From assembly GCF_018687715.1 (NCBI RefSeq), contig NC_056758.1, positions 29,142,967-29,206,966 of the forward strand: 64,000 nt of DNA. Direction: 5' to 3'. The DNA is from Carya illinoinensis. Taxonomy: Eukaryota > Streptophyta > Magnoliopsida > Fagales > Juglandaceae. Position 1 is the first letter of the stretch. Each line of letters opens with the position of its first letter. The translations under genes were made by a program, and so were the position numbers. This document shows positions 44,587-54,765 of this stretch, piece after piece. A model generated the notes under the pieces. The model did not search any database. It saw only the letters and a program-made list of their open reading frames with translations, and was not told where the DNA came from.

Positions 44587-45011
44587 TTACAGAAATTTGA
44601 GGCACTTTGCCTCATTCTTCAAACGCTCTTGTTTTTCAAGAATCTGCATGGCATCCCTATCTAAAGGGGTGGGAATCGAAAAGAAGATTTAAGTAAGGAT
44701 TTTAAATTCATATTCTCTTACTTTATTGATTCTATCTTTATGTTGGACTCCAGAAGAAGTCGCTGAAGTATAGCAATATTCTCGTGGAGATTATCAACTC
44801 CACAAGTTCTGGATTGCAATCGCTAAGAAAATGCGACAATGGATGATGAGTATCGGGTACCGAGACTCACAAGCTCATAGATAGCTTCATTATCTGACCT
44901 ATGAGTCAGATCATTACATTGTATGATAGCACCTGTGGTAGAAGCAGGAACAGCTGATGAACGAGGTGCAGAGTACCTCATATATTGGCCATGAGAAGAT
45001 CGCTGAGCCAT
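44587..45011 (-). pseudogene. Antisense coiled-coil-like gene in the short-LTR copia element
   Basis: Homologue of the gene at 26903-32909, again opposite to pol. TATAAAAG (45119-45112) lies 108 bp before the ATG at 45011. It starts MAQRSSHGQYMRYSAPRSSA, contains IYELVSLGTRYSSSIVAF, then LHENIAILQRLLLES and LKSLLKSSFRFPP, and ends EKQERLKNEAKCLKFL with TAA at 44587. About 141 codons against 145. Damage: TAG at 44823 and a shift after the ESIK stretch. AATAAAATAA lies soon after the stop. No known family recognised; the heptad-like Leu/Ile spacing suggests a coiled coil. Confidence 0.68.
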
Positions 45012-45111
45012 TATAGGATAAGAATGGAGAAAGAGATTGCAGAGTAAAAATGCAGTATGATTACAGAAAAGTGAAGAAGATGAAATGCGAATGAAGATGA
45101 GCTGAATATCT

Positions 45112-45119
45112 CTTTTATA
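45112..45119 (-). promoter_or_regulatory. TATA box of the antisense gene (short-LTR copia)
   Basis: TATAAAAG on the minus strand, 108 bp upstream of the ATG, followed by a CT-rich leader. It matches the arrangement at 26792. Confidence 0.55.
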
Positions 45120-45375
45120 GAAAAAATTATGATACAACATCTCTCGTGAAGAAAGAGAAAAGAGACAAAATATAGTTTCATAGCTCTGCGGCGCCTGACA
45201 GCACGCCTGACACCTACAGAGGAGTTGAAAATCCGCGGTACTTGTCTGATCTTAAAAAGCTGGCCACCGTTTTTATTAAAAAAGGAGGTTAGCGGTTTAA
45301 TGTTGATGAATTCTCCACTAACTGTGTTATTTACAAGAACTCCAGAAGAGTACAACTCCAGAAGAGTAGTGATGA

Positions 45376-45650
45376 GCAGAAAGATCCAGTTGTGATTATT
45401 TTATCAACATGAATCAAGTCCACAGTTAGTTGAATGTACAGATGCGAGTTATCTTTTAGATACACACAAGAAGATCATTGCAATTCATGATAAGAAAGTT
45501 GAAATTGATATCAAGAAGGTACGGTCAAGTAAAAATCTGGCAGATTTATTCACTAAAGCATTACCAACTGCAACATTTAAGAAGATTATACAGAATATTG
45601 GAATGCGGAGGTTTGAAGACCTGTTATCATGCACTTTTCAGGGGAAGTAA
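45376..45650 (+). pseudogene. RNase H end of the short-LTR copia element
   Basis: YQHESSPQLVECTDASYLLD then IKKVRSSKNLADLFTKALPT and NIGMRRFEDLLSCTFQGK, the standard C-terminus of copia pol. The catalytic middle of RNase H is deleted between the first and second segments. Confidence 0.82.
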
Positions 45651-45873
45651 TGTCTTGAAGACTTGTGCTGATTGTACTCTTTTTCCTTTACTAAGGTTTT
45701 ATCTCACTGGGTTTTGTTTTACAAGGTTTTAATGAGGCAATCCTAAAGCACTCAGTGATACACATGAATACTGTACTCTTTTTTTCTTTATTATTGATTT
45801 TTTCCTACAGAATTTTTCCTTGGTAAGATTTTAATGAGACATATTCTTTAAATATAGTTATCCAAAGGGGAAG

Positions 45874-46032
45874 TGTTATAAACTATTTTGAATTGTATGA
45901 CTACATTTAGCTAGCCGTTAAATGTATAGTGTTAGTCGTTAAATGTATAGTGCTAGTCTTTAAAAATATAGTCTCTTTTATACTCTTATATATATCATTG
46001 TATCTTTTAGAGAATTCATAAGTTTTATAATA
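45874..46032 (+). repeat. Right LTR with three 21-bp units
   Basis: TGTTATAAACTATTTTG...TTTTATAATA. Three 21-bp units at about 45910-45972. GTTAA follows at 46033-46037. Confidence 0.87.
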
Positions 46033-46037
46033 GTTAA

Positions 46038-46568
46038 TGTTTAGTTTGAAATAGATTGAAATGGGTTTGATGCCAAAAATAGTCTAAGAATGATGCAGTG
46101 GAGTCGGTGGAGAAGAAACTGTACACTGAAGAAAATGGGTTTCGCACCCTAACATAGTCAAAGAAGGCTGCAGTGGAGTAGGTGCCGGTGGAGAAGATAA
46201 TGTACACACTGTAGAGAGTGAGAAAAAAAAACTGTCCACTGTTTAGGCGGGCGCTTGGGACCATGACCTTAAGAGCATATGTAATATTTCTGGTGATTTA
46301 TTTCTGGAATCTCCTTCCAATTAGTTTCGGGTCAAGCAGAGAGGGTTTCTACTTCTCATGTCCACAAAATAGTCCACGAAAAACCCCCCACCCAAAAAGA
46401 AAAAAATCAAAGTCATTGGTAATATCAGGTGCCACGTAGCTTGCAATTAAAGCAAGCCTTCGAGAAAAGTCTCGAGTCTGGGACTAGGATAAACTCTATT
46501 TCCATAGTCATTGTTCCTTGCTTTATCCCTTCTTTGTTCTGGATAACGTTTCACGCCCGGCCACAATC
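46038..46568 (+). other. Upstream region of the GSTF gene
   Basis: About 530 bp between the copia element and the GSTF start. It contains two related 60-70 bp segments at about 46076-46145 and 46153-46215 (both with GCAGTGGAGT and GGTGGAGAAGA), and GCCACGTAG at about 46431, an ACGT-core word of the kind found in stress promoters. No clear TATA box. The copia insertion fixes the distal edge of any native promoter. Confidence 0.5.
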
Positions 46569-47414
46569 ATGGCACCCATCCGAGTCCATGGAACGCCTTT
46601 CTCAACTGCTGTGGGGCGAGTTCTCGCTACCCTGTATGAGAAAGAGCTTGAATTTGAGCTTGTTGCGGTAGACATGAAAGCTGGTGAACATAAAAAGGAG
46701 CCCTTCCTGTCTATCAACGTAAGAAAAGGAAACTATGCATCCATGTTTGTTTACCTCAAAAGGATGAATCAATAACTATTACTCTTACAGCTCTGTTTTG
46801 AATCTTAAATTTCCTTGTTGATGCAGCCATTTGGTCAGGTTCCAGGTTTTGAAGATGGAGATCTAAAGCTCTTTGGTAAACTTTATATGCAATTAGCAGA
46901 AATTACCTAGTAGGGTGAATGAATTCGATTAGAGTGATTATAATTCTTGGACCTTTTTGGTACTGCAGAATCAAGAGCAATCACCAAATACCTTGCCCAG
47001 GAGTATGCTGACAAGGGGACCCAGTTCAAATGCGGAGACTCTAAGACAGCAGCAATCATAGGGGTGTGGATGGAAGTGGAGGCACACCAATTCGACCCGG
47101 CAGCTGCGAAGCTTACCTGGGAGCTGGCAATAAAGCCTCGGTATGGCTTGAATACAGACACAGCAATCGTGGAGGAGCACGAAGCAAAGCTGGCTAAGGT
47201 TCTGGATGTCTACGAGATTCGACTGGCTCAGTCGAAGTACTTGGGATGTGACTGCTTCACCTTGGCGGATCTGCACCACCTGCCCAATATACAGTACTTG
47301 CTGGGCACTCAAGCTAAAAAGCTCTTTGATTCCCGTCCCCACGTCAGTGCATGGGTAGATGCTATCACAGCAAGGCCAGCTTGGTCGAAGGTCCTTGCCC
47401 TGCAGAAGCAGTAA
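46569..47414 (+). CDS. Phi-class glutathione S-transferase (GSTF), 3 exons
   Basis: Exons 46569-46718, 46827-46875 and 46969-47414 joined through GT-AG introns (CAAC|GTAAG...GCAG|CCA; TTTG|GTAAA...GCAG|AAT) give 214 residues, the usual length. The N-terminal thioredoxin-like domain starts [20 protein letters not shown], with Ser12 in the catalytic position typical of phi GSTs. Exon 2 carries [17 protein letters not shown] and exon 3 opens [10 protein letters not shown], the glutathione-binding Val-Pro and Glu-Ser sites. The helical C-domain has the [13 protein letters not shown] signature. It is a cytosolic enzyme that conjugates glutathione to electrophiles and often responds to stress and herbicides. 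The two-intron layout is the standard GSTF structure. No damage seen. Confidence 0.95.
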
Positions 47415-48082
47415 GGATAAAGCAGCTGTTTGTCCTCAATAAGCATTCAGCACGTGTATCGTCCTGATGCATTCGGTTTTATAGTATTATGGTCTCCTAA
47501 GTTCAGTACGAGGACTTGTGTTTTTAGGTTGCTTTGTTAAGAAGTTAAGAGAGTTTTGTCTTCAGTCATCATGTTGGAGTTACTATGTTTATGAAGTATA
47601 TTTTAAATAATTACTCTTGCACGCATATTACCAGTTCGTATGCCACTTGGATGAGTAAAATTCAAACAAGAAGATTGTGCAATCCCAACTGTATAATCCA
47701 TCCCTATTCTTTATGAGCTTGAAAATTCTATCTAAAAATTGCAGTTTTACATTAACCTTAAAACGCATATGCTTTCACCAACAAAAACTGATGAGAGCTC
47801 AACAATCAGAAAGTAGCATCCTTGAAGGAGATACATCCATCACCTTTCTTCAGACAGCTACTGCAGAGATTCAGCCAGGCCAGTTAAGGCAATCGAAACT
47901 GATTCAATGATTAATGCTGCGACCAAATATTGGAGCTGAAACAGAGCGTTTAGAAACAGGTGTGTCCCATGATTTGTCCCATCATTTGCTCAATCACAAG
48001 TAGGTCCAGTCAAACTATAGAGCCAGAGGATCCTCCATTGAAACAAACGGGATGATTGATTGTTATAATCCAGGCAGATTAC
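47415..48082. other. Spacer between GSTF and PPR genes
   Basis: Convergent 3' regions. The GSTF 3' UTR occupies the first 200 bp or so. No gene or element recognised in the remainder. Confidence 0.5.
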
Positions 48083-49495
48083 TTATTGTGCGAAGAATTC
48101 AAAAACATCCTCCAGGGGTTCAGTTCCAACAGAACTACAGGCCAAGTCCTTCTTAAGTCCTCTGTCTTTCATCATAATCCTCACTTTCTCGACGTCGCTC
48201 CATCTTCCCATCTCTGCATACAGATTAGATAGCACAACATAGAAACCGCTATTATCTGGCTCCAATTGCAGTAGCTTCCAAGCTGCAAACTCACCGAATT
48301 CCAAATTCCCCTGAGCTCTAGAACCAGCTAGCAGGGATCCCCACATAGCTTTGGTGGGCTTAAAAGGCATAACTTTTATGAAATTGAAAGCGTCTTCGAG
48401 ACGTCCAGCTCGTGCATACAGGTCAATTATACAAGCATAATGTTTGATACTGGGTAAAAACCCAAACCTCCCATCAAGCAGGGAACTGAAGATCCGTTGA
48501 CCAGTATCTACAAACCCCGAGTGACTACAAGCACATAGCACCCCGACCAGAGTCACTTCATCGGCCTTGAATCCTTCCTGTTCCATTCTATTGAACCACC
48601 AAATAGCCTCTTCCCCACTCTTAGCTAGAGCTAGTCCTTTAATAAGTGCATTCCACGTAAGTACATTCTTTTCCTTCATGCTTCTGAAAACACCCAAACT
48701 CTCTTCAATTCTCCCACATTTTCCATACATATCAATCAAAGCAGTCCCCAAAATCACATCCAACTCCCATGCCCTCTTCTTTATAAAATCATGGATCCAA
48801 ACACCCATTTCAAGGGCCCCAAAATTTGAACACGCTGCCAAGGCATTAACCATAGTAACCTGATTCGGTACCACACCTGCATATTGCATTTCTTCAAAAG
48901 CAATCAAAGCATCATCATACATCCCGGCATTCTTATATCCCGTAATCAAAACAGTCCACGACACAACATCTCTCTGAGGCATTTCATCGAACACGCGTTG
49001 ACATAATCCCAAACGCCCACATGATGCATATAAATCCAACAATGCATTTTCAACATAAATATCATTAACATGACCCAGTTTTATAATAGGGGTATGTATG
49101 CATTCGCCCAGCTTAAGTTCACGGAAGTCAGACAAGGACTTAAGGAGGAAAGGGAAAGTATAGTTATTAGGAAGAGTAGAGTTTCTGTGCATGTGGCTGT
49201 ATATGGAAAGAGGGGTATGTGGTACGTGGGAGTGAGAAAAGGCTCTAATAAGTGTGTTGCAAATGAAAACATGGGGTCTGGATAGTTGGGTGAAGAGGGT
49301 GAGGGCGGAGTCCAGTAGGCCTAAGGATTGGGAGGCAGTGATGAAGTGGTGGGCAATGGTGGTGTTTGAGTGGAGGTTTTGGACGATGAGTTGGGCATGA
49401 ATTTGGTGGATGTGCGTGGGATATGTGCAACTGCTTAGGAGATGGAGAATTCTGTCTGTTATGTGAGTAAAAGACTTTAGGGGGTTGGAAAACAT
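48083..49495 (-). CDS. Pentatricopeptide repeat protein, PLS type with C-terminal E motif, single exon
   Basis: The first ATG in frame is 49495-49493 (MFSNPLKSFTHITDRILHLL), giving 470 residues. Upstream codons are open but lack an ATG. Repeats follow one another from about residue 60: FICNTLIRAFSHSHVPHTPL, VENALLDLYASCGRLGLCQR, VFDEMPQRDVVSWTVLITGY, VILGTALIDMYGKCGRIEES, NVLTWNALIKGLALAKSGEE and the IKHYACIIDLYARAGRLEDA block. The end YVVLSNLYAEMGRWSDVEKV is the E motif; there is no DYW deaminase domain. Such proteins bind organellar RNA one base per repeat and often guide C-to-U editing with a partner. It probably acts in mitochondria or plastids, though the targeting peptide is not obvious. 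The target is unknown. Confidence 0.93.
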   Translation of the reverse strand: MFSNPLKSFTHITDRILHLLSSCTYPTHIHQIHAQLIVQNLHSNTTIAHHFITASQSLGLLDSALTLFTQLSRPHVFICNTLIRAFSHSHVPHTPLSIYSHMHRNSTLPNNYTFPFLLKSLSDFRELKLGECIHTPIIKLGHVNDIYVENALLDLYASCGRLGLCQRVFDEMPQRDVVSWTVLITGYKNAGMYDDALIAFEEMQYAGVVPNQVTMVNALAACSNFGALEMGVWIHDFIKKRAWELDVILGTALIDMYGKCGRIEESLGVFRSMKEKNVLTWNALIKGLALAKSGEEAIWWFNRMEQEGFKADEVTLVGVLCACSHSGFVDTGQRIFSSLLDGRFGFLPSIKHYACIIDLYARAGRLEDAFNFIKVMPFKPTKAMWGSLLAGSRAQGNLEFGEFAAWKLLQLEPDNSGFYVVLSNLYAEMGRWSDVEKVRIMMKDRGLKKDLACSSVGTEPLEDVFEFFAQ

Positions 49496-49631
49496 CGAAG
49501 GAGGTGACTTCAAAAGCGTGCAATAAGTTACCTTCTCTCACACTTGATCGGATACATATAACACGGACAGAGATTAGTGGTGATCCCTTTCTCCGCAACC
49601 AAACAGTGAAAAAAATGATAGAGGGGAAAGA

Positions 49632-49702
49632 TGCGCATCCGGGGAATCGAACCCCGGTCAGTACCGTGGGAGGGTACTATGATACCACTACACTAGATGC
49701 GC
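49632..49702 (-). tRNA. tRNA-Gly (anticodon CCC)
   Basis: 71-nt cloverleaf on the minus strand: acceptor GCGCATC/GATGCGC paired in full, A box TAGTGTAGTGG, anticodon arm AGTACC-CTCCCAC-GGTACT with CCC at the anticodon, T arm CCGGGGTTCGATTCCCCGG (B box GGTTCGATTCC), discriminator A at 49632. No intron. A T run (49611-49617 region, minus strand) about 15-20 bases downstream can serve as the Pol III terminator. Confidence 0.95.
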
Positions 49703-51423
49703 AATTCATGCTTTATATAATTATATAAATTATTAAAACTACCACTCAGAAAAAGAATTGAGAATAGCAGGACCGACCGGAGGAATCTCATTGTGGAAGT
49801 ACGCCATCTCCGATCTTTTCAATTGCCATGGCATCCCCGTTGTTGACGCCTTCCTCGACACTCGAGTATGTTTCTTGCTCTCCCTCTTACAAAATTGCCA
49901 TTAGATCTGAAACCTACGTGATACGTTATAAGCCACTGAATCCATTATGACAAAGAACGCGACTATCTTTTGACCGCTACAAAAAAACGAACAACAGTAA
50001 TAACTATGATTGTCACCACGACAAGGACGAGAACTTTGAAGGATTAGGATTTTCAGGGTTTAGATTTTTAGTAGATGGTTTAAACTTTACCGGCTGAATG
50101 AGGATTTATGACACGTGATGTAAACTTAAGAGTTTTGTAAAATCTTGAGAGCAGCTCAATGCTCATATCGCATAAGATTTGTGAAAAAAAAAACAAAAAG
50201 AAATAGCTTTATTTGAGAATAATATTTAGGATATAAATTATTGGATTTTACAACAATATTTTAAAGTTCCTAGAGACTCGGAGGATTTATTTGGAATTTA
50301 AAGGTCTGAACCATATGTTGATTTATGTTTAATGGATCAGAATGCAATGTTCATTTGCAGAAGTTTGGAAGTATATGCACATCAAACTAGCATCCGTATC
50401 TAATTGGAAGCGAATCTGATGGAGAAGCTCTGGATAGATTAAGACATTTCTTAAGACCTTTTAGCATTTGGTATCAAACTACAAATCATCATGATATGTA
50501 TTTGAAATATATTAATTAGTTGAAGTCTTGACATGTATTGTTGAATGTTTAGGAGTTCACGTATCATCACATCCATATCATATTATGCTTGTATTCCTGT
50601 CCATATTGGTGCTCATGACTGCAGACCCGAAAAGAAACAAAACGCAGGCAATGTTACAATTAAAACAACTTGAGAGAAAAATAAAACAGAGAAGAAAACA
50701 ATGTGATGTGGAATTTCTTCTGCAGGCTCATGTTTCTGTGGAATCTCTAACTCTTCTTTCCCAGGACTTTGCAACCTTCTTACCAAAAACAAACCTCGCT
50801 ACAGTTCCCATTGGTTGGCTCAAAATTTTCCTGTTTTTGCTCTCTTTCTGGTCAATTTAGTTTGTTCAAACTTTTCCTGTCTTCCCTCTATCTCTTCATG
50901 GTAAATGTTAGTTTATTCCATAGTTGGAGCAGTACTCTTACACATGCAAAATGGCCACTTTAGCAGCCCATTATATTTTTACTATGCCTATGCTAAATAC
51001 AATTTTGCATGTCTCATTTTCTCCTTTCTTTTTATTTTGTCCCAAAAGTGACTCATTGCATCTTGTCAATGAGAACTTATCTTTCACCAAGATCCTGGGT
51101 TATGTATTCATCTTATTCCTACCAATCGTGCTTGTGATTCTAATTTTTTTTTTTTCTTTTCATTTTTATGAGCTCGGTAGAGTTTTGCACCGTCCTGTTT
51201 TAACATCTTAAGCTGCCAGCAAGTCTCATATTCGGTGGATTTTGTTTTTAGGATGTGTTAAAAAAAGGTGTTGGAGACTGGAAAAAGGTTGTTGCAGCAT
51301 TTGGAGATGAAATTTTACAAGCTGATGGAGAAGTTGATATGTCTAGATTGGGACAAATTGTGTTCACTGTTCCAGCAAAGCCTCAACTTCTTAATCGGTA
51401 CGGAAATTTGTATGCGTTTCAAA

Positions 51424-51631
51424 GTTTAATGAAATAAAGTTCTTCATTTCCTTTCAATGCAGAATTTTGAATGGAACTTATGATGTGTTTATGGAGTGAC
51501 AATGTTTCAAGAACCCTTTGTATTTTGTTGGAAAACAATGACGAGAATTTCACCAATCTCTATTTGATATCAATGGAAGGATATCAAATAGAGATTGGTG
51601 AAAGGAAATGAAGAACTTTATTTCATTAAAC
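51424..51631. repeat. Nested inverted repeats in the pseudogene's second intron
   Basis: 51424-51455 is an exact reverse complement of 51600-51631 (32 bp). Within the interval, 51548-51571 and 51580-51603 form a second perfect 24-bp inverted repeat with an 8-base loop (AATGGAAG). The two structures overlap by four bases at 51600-51603. Confidence 0.9.
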
Positions 51632-52060
51632 AAGAACCCACAAGGGCCAAATGAATTGCAGGTTCATATTTGATTGGAAACTTATTGTGCGGACGTTTGA
51701 AATAAATGGAGAGATAAACTACTTTCATCAACTGATTTATTTGATAATAGAAAGTAAAGGATCTTGATGACTATTTGAAGTTCAGATGAACTACGCAAAG
51801 GAGCTATTATGGTCTTATTAAGAGCGCAAAGGGATGCAACCTTAGTCAATATTAGAGAGAGAGAAGAAAAATGCGTGAAAAGGAAACAAGACACAAGCAA
51901 CTGCTCAGTACTTCTGTAGCTTGCAAACAAACTGACAAGAGTTCTCTAGCCACGGCCATAGTCAAAATTCTACTCAAAGCCTCCACAATAGTGGATCTCC
52001 CTGCCCAAGGCCTTGAGAGCTGCAAAAGAAATCAACCATTTACAAGAGTACAAAACTGCA

Positions 52061-52140
52061 CTGAGAAAGTGCAATTTGAATCCTCCCACACCACTATGCA
52101 CTGAGAAAGTGTAATTTGAATCCTCCCACACCACTATGCA
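52061..52140 (+). repeat. 40-bp direct duplication
   Basis: CTGAGAAAGTGCAATTTGAA... and its copy 40 bp later differ at one base (GCAAT/GTAAT). It lies in the intron of the dephospho-CoA kinase pseudogene. Confidence 0.88.
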
Positions 52141-52977
52141 CCAAAGCCATATCTCCATAGCAGATCGGCCAATCTAGTCAACGCAGTCAAGGACAGCATT
52201 ATGGTTTTATGATAGAGCATGGATTTGTGTTATCAAGTGTTAGAAATGGAACAAATTAATTGAATTTCCATAAATAGTTGGTTCTTAGAAAGATATGTTC
52301 ATTTAATGCAGTCATTCTTGCTTTCGGCCTTGTTCCAAGTTGAATCATCACTAACATGGTTGGATTGCTTGCCTGTGGGATGACATTTGGTCCCCCAAAT
52401 GAAGATTAAAGAAATTTTGTCTTGTAGAACTTTTTTTATCTTGCTTAATTTAAAAGCAGCCAGAATTTAATTTCTTCAGTGAGTCTATCATCTCGGATCG
52501 AGTTCAATTAGTGTAGACTTGCTTTACACCACATTTTGAATAATTTCTGAATTGTGGTTATTAAACTTTCTGTAGGTTATTGTCTCCTTATCTATCCTCT
52601 GGTATCTTCTACGAAATTGTGAAGCTATGGATGAAAGGGTTTAAGGTTATTGTCCTTGATGTGCCTGTATTGTTCAAGGCTAAGATGGACAAGTGGACAA
52701 ATCCCATTATAGTTGTATAGGTTGATTCTGAGACACAGCTAAGATGACTCATGGTAAGAGACAGAACAAGTAAGGAGGGTGCTCAAAACAGGATAAATGC
52801 TCAGATGTCTGACAAAGGCAGACATTGATAACACAGGATCACTAGAGGACTTGAATGGACAGTTTAGGAAGGTATTATTTGATGTATCAAATCCCTTGTC
52901 GTTGACTGAGTTTGGGCTTTGCAGACAGGGAGCCTTGTTAGGCCTTGTTTCTGTTATTATTGTTGTTCTTCTACATT

Positions 52978-54765
52978 GAAAGATCTCCATTGGTAATGGT
53001 TTGGACTCGTCACTACTACCCAAACTTCTTGTACTAACAGTGAGTATTCTTGGGAAGGAAGATTATCAAGAGATCAATTCTTCCATTTGTGACTTACACT
53101 TAGCAATGGAGAATGACTGATTTTGTGAATATTTGTTTGAATAATTCTCTACCAAATTTTCAAAGCCTTTCGATATATTCTCGTTGTAAAAACTTCAAGG
53201 TAGCTAAAACAGGCGTGTTTTTTGTTGTGTGATGTTAAGAATCGCCAATTTGAAGTTGGACACAGTAGTGTTCTGTTCAATGGAGCTAACAAAATCTAAG
53301 TTCTTAAGGGCGGAGGAGAATGCAGAAGCTCAAAGTGAGGATCCTAAGGAACCCATACCAGTGTAATCTTATTTGTGCTTTGTTTATCCTTGAGTTAATG
53401 AAAGCAATAAATGGGGCTATCATCTTCAGAGACCATGCAGATTTACATGTTTAATTGTAGCAAGTAGAGAACCATACTTTCTAGTTGCAAAACATCTCTG
53501 GCACCAATCATACTATTGGTTTTGAGCACTATGCTGTGTCAATAATGTCCTTAATCGTTCATCATTTTGCTTCACTGGGTAGTCAATTCTGGTATCAACT
53601 TATTTTATGACATGGCGTTCACCATTTTTATCAGTGACCATTGCTCTCTTCTTGGGCATAATCTGAGCATCATTCCACTGCAATAGCATTTCCATGAAAG
53701 TAGGAACTTTCTAATCTTCATTTGCTTTAAAATTTACTCCCTTATATATTATTGCTGCTTTAACTGGGTAAAAGCAATTGTATTTAACCATCTGACCTGT
53801 ACCTTTTTCTTGACCATTTAAAAGTTTGAGAGGTGGTTCAGTCCTGGATAAGCAAAGTCCATTTCAAGAGGTTGTGTACCGCATTAAGATCATTGTTGCT
53901 TTCAAAGTTTATTGACTTGTTTTTCAGATTGGAGGTACGTATCTGATAACCTAAAGCAATTACTATTATGAGTGCCTGGCGTTATCACAAGTCACTCTTT
54001 AATTTAAAAAGCCAGGCCAAAAGATTGGCTTATGAAAGTGGGAGATAAGTGATTGGCTATGTCGTGGTTTAGCCCGCAGTATCCATGGATTTTTTATACA
54101 CATCAAATGCTATCTCTTCGCTTGATCTTAGCCAGGGGTTAGATACAGGTACAGAACGCTATCTGCAATAATATTAAATCCTTCCACTAAAAGTGCCAAC
54201 TTTGTTCTGATTATCTTCTTGTCCTCTTCCCCTTGGCGAACTTTGCCCATGCACTAAGTACTCATATATAAAGATTTTGCCTTTTTGATTTCATAAAGCA
54301 CAATTGGCATGCCTAACCAGTTAGCTTCTTGCTGTTTCATTGAAATGCTGATTGTCCTGCATTAGACTACAGTTGGAAAGTATACCTAACTGAATTTGCT
54401 TAAAAAAGATGTCATGGCCTTGTTTTAAAAAAGTTTCGATGGAATGTTTGCTTGCTTGCCAATACCTGATAGCTGCAATTGTACTTACAAGTTGGATTTG
54501 AAATATATGGTTGACTTTTACCTAGTTGATGGGAGTTTGATTTATCAAGTCTTGAGCAAAATACTGCATATATTATGAATTGTTGAGTTTTAGCTGTTTG
54601 TCAACTAGAAACTGAATATCTTCATGGGTCGACCCATGAACGCAATTGAAAAATCTGAACACCAGAGCATAGAAGGATGTGTTATAAATGCTGAAGTGGG
54701 CAATATGGGATAACTGGTTTGATTCTTTAGTATATCCTGCAAACTTGTGCTGGTATACAAAGCGT
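52978..54765. other. Intergenic, no gene recognised
   Basis: Ordinary AT-rich sequence without protein-like frames. A 14-base U2 snRNA-like word at about 54121-54134 (minus strand TGGCTAAGATCAAG) is too short to call a gene. Confidence 0.5.

Larger units (their letters stand above)
41505..46032 (+). mobile_element. Short-LTR copia element with embedded antisense gene
   Basis: LTRs 41505-41705 (201 bp) and 45874-46032 (159 bp), target duplication GTTAA at 41500-41504 and 46033-46037. GTTATCAGCACG after the left LTR is the likely primer site; CCAAAGGGGAAG at 45862-45873 is the polypurine tract. RT remnants (43200-44330) and the RNase H end (45376-45650) read on the plus strand. The part of pol between them is replaced by about 1 kb holding a minus-strand gene. 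Heavily decayed. Confidence 0.82.
49758..52977 (+). pseudogene. Dephospho-CoA kinase pseudogene with introns retained
   Basis: Exon-like pieces 49758-49865, 51252-51397 and 52576-52977 are separated by GT-AG introns (CTCGA|GTATG, TTTTAG|GAT, AATCG|GTACG, TGTAG|GTT). They read GIPVVDAFLDTR, DVLKKGVGDWKKVVAAFGDE, EVDMSRLGQIVF, LLSPYLSSGIFYEIVKLWMK, FKVIVLDVPVLFKAKMDKWT and DNTGSLEDLNGQFRKVLFDV, the CoaE family, last step of coenzyme A synthesis. Damage: the expected start is TTG (49758), the P-loop GGIxxGKST reads GGISLWKYA so the ATP-binding Gly-Lys-Ser is gone, TAG replaces Trp and TGA replaces Arg in exon 3, and a deletion and shift follow NRINAQMS. A duplicate with a functional copy elsewhere is expected. 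Confidence 0.88.

Noticed and set aside
47677..47910. 77-codon frame between GSTF and PPR
   Set aside because: No similarity recognised and it lies in a convergent 3' region.
54115..54140. U2 snRNA gene (TGGCTAAGATCAAG on the minus strand)
   Set aside because: Only about 14 bases match; the rest of the U2 5' domain and the upstream promoter elements are absent.
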